From Opitutaceae bacterium (GTDB lineage: Bacteria; Verrucomicrobiota; Verrucomicrobiia; Opitutales; Opitutaceae), in assembly GCA_009919985.1 (NCBI GenBank), contig RGAX01000162.1, forward strand, positions 1 through 6,420: DNA of 6,420 bases, read 5' to 3'. How positions within the stretch are numbered: position 1 is the first letter of the stretch; each line of letters begins with the position of its first letter. Both the position numbers and the translations under genes were made by a program. Positions 6,005 to 6,420 of the stretch are shown one piece after another. The notes beneath the pieces are model-generated. The model had not been told where the DNA came from. It did no database searches and saw only the letters and a program-made list of their open reading frames with translations.

Positions 6005-6037
6005 ATGGTGCCCGCTATCTCGATAGCGAATGGTGCC
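6005..6037. repeat. Hairpin flanked by 8-bp direct repeats between convergent genes
   Basis: ATGGTGCC occurs at 6005-6012 and again at 6030-6037. Between the copies lies an inverted repeat, CGCTAT (6013-6018) and ATAGCG (6023-6028), around the tetraloop CTCG. It occupies most of the 52-bp gap between the NUP stop and the gmhA stop. It may serve as a transcript end for both genes, but there is no T-tract on either side, so a standard intrinsic terminator is not supported. Confidence 0.45.
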
Positions 6038-6048
6038 ACCGGAAAAAC

Positions 6049-6420
6049 TCAGGTAAACTCAGCGTCGATCAGTTCGCAGAAATAGTGGACGAGGAAAAGG
6101 TGAGCTTCTTGCGTAGCGGGGCCGCTTTGGCCGGGTATGATGAGTTCGACCGACGCGAGGCCTCGAGCTGGGCCGCCGCCTCGGCCGAGAAAGGCGAGGC
6201 TTTTGAGGTCGCGCGCTTTGGCCTCATTGAGGGCAGCAATGATATTGGCGGAGTTGCCGCTGGAAGTGAGTACAACTACGAGGTCGCCGGGTTGGGCGAG
6301 GCCGGCGATCTGTCGGGCGAAGGCTTGGTCGAAGCCGTAGTCGTTGCCGATGCACGTGACGAGCGAACCATCGGAAGACAATGCGAGCGCTGGTAGCGAA
6401 CGGCGATTTTTGGCGTAGCG
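6049..6420 (-). CDS. gmhA: Phosphoheptose isomerase (SIS domain), N-terminal part outside window
   Basis: The 123 visible codons form the C-terminal two thirds of a D-sedoheptulose 7-phosphate isomerase. This cytoplasmic enzyme makes D-glycero-D-manno-heptose 7-phosphate for ADP-heptose and the LPS inner core. The frame is open to the window edge; the first visible residues, RYAKNRRSLPALAL, match the region before the conserved IGNDYGF (24-30). The SIS phosphate-binding motif is LTSSGNSANI (51-60). GRGGGPARGLASVELIIPG corresponds to the family's GRDGG-type segment. Q104 and H112, eight residues apart in QEAHLFLVH, match active-site Gln172 and His180 of E. coli GmhA. The catalytic glutamate (Glu65 in E. 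coli) lies in the missing part. The TTG at 6381 that could be taken as a start is internal. A paralogue acting in capsule or S-layer glycan heptose synthesis cannot be excluded. Confidence 0.93.
   Translation of the reverse strand, partial: RYAKNRRSLPALALSSDGSLVTCIGNDYGFDQAFARQIAGLAQPGDLVVVLTSSGNSANIIAALNEAKARDLKSLAFLGRGGGPARGLASVELIIPGQSGPATQEAHLFLVHYFCELIDAEFT

Noticed and set aside
6379..6381. TTG as the start of the gmhA product
   Set aside because: The frame stays open to the window edge and the upstream residues match the family, so TTG is an internal leucine codon.
5968..6396. 142-codon open frame on the + strand over the end of the window
   Set aside because: It runs antisense to gmhA, whose motifs are unmistakable on the - strand, and it overlaps the end of the NUP gene.
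1..6420. Search for tRNA, rRNA, riboswitch, CRISPR, insertion sequence or prophage signals
   Set aside because: Nothing with the required structure or repeats was seen. All sizeable stretches are explained by protein genes, and no gene-free gap exceeds 100 bp.

Overview
This is ordinary bacterial chromosome, moderately GC-rich by eye, with seven tightly packed protein genes. I found no RNA gene, mobile element, CRISPR array or phage signal, and I do not see a previously undescribed system. The host is a Gram-negative bacterium: one gene encodes a phosphoheptose isomerase of the lipopolysaccharide-core pathway, and two proteins carry Sec signal peptides. The combination of a DUF885 protein, a purine nucleoside permease-family (NUP) protein, alanine dehydrogenase and weak ribosome binding sites resembles Opitutaceae-like Verrucomicrobiota. 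That placement is an impression from protein style, not a proof.

Left part (1-1260): the window opens inside a gamma-class carbonic anhydrase-like hexapeptide-repeat protein (+). A short leader region with two small hairpins follows, then a 74-residue DUF2892 membrane protein (+). The end of that gene overlaps the end of a dihydrofolate reductase gene (-) by 31 bp.

Middle part (1261-4320): the dihydrofolate reductase gene diverges, with only 30 bp between start codons, from a gene for an exported DUF885 putative metallopeptidase (+). Alanine dehydrogenase follows 54 bp later on the same strand. A strong bidirectional intrinsic terminator at 4267-4297 closes this unit and also serves the convergent cyclophilin gene.

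Right part (4321-6420): a cytoplasmic cyclophilin-type prolyl isomerase (-) diverges across 86 bp from an exported NUP-family protein (+). The latter converges on a phosphoheptose isomerase gene (-) that runs off the window. Between them is a small hairpin flanked by 8-bp direct repeats.

Functionally this is a mix of housekeeping genes (folate, protein folding, LPS sugar) and scavenging genes (exported peptidase-like protein plus alanine catabolism; exported nucleoside-processing protein). The only plausible functional pair is DUF885 with alanine dehydrogenase, and that link is inference.
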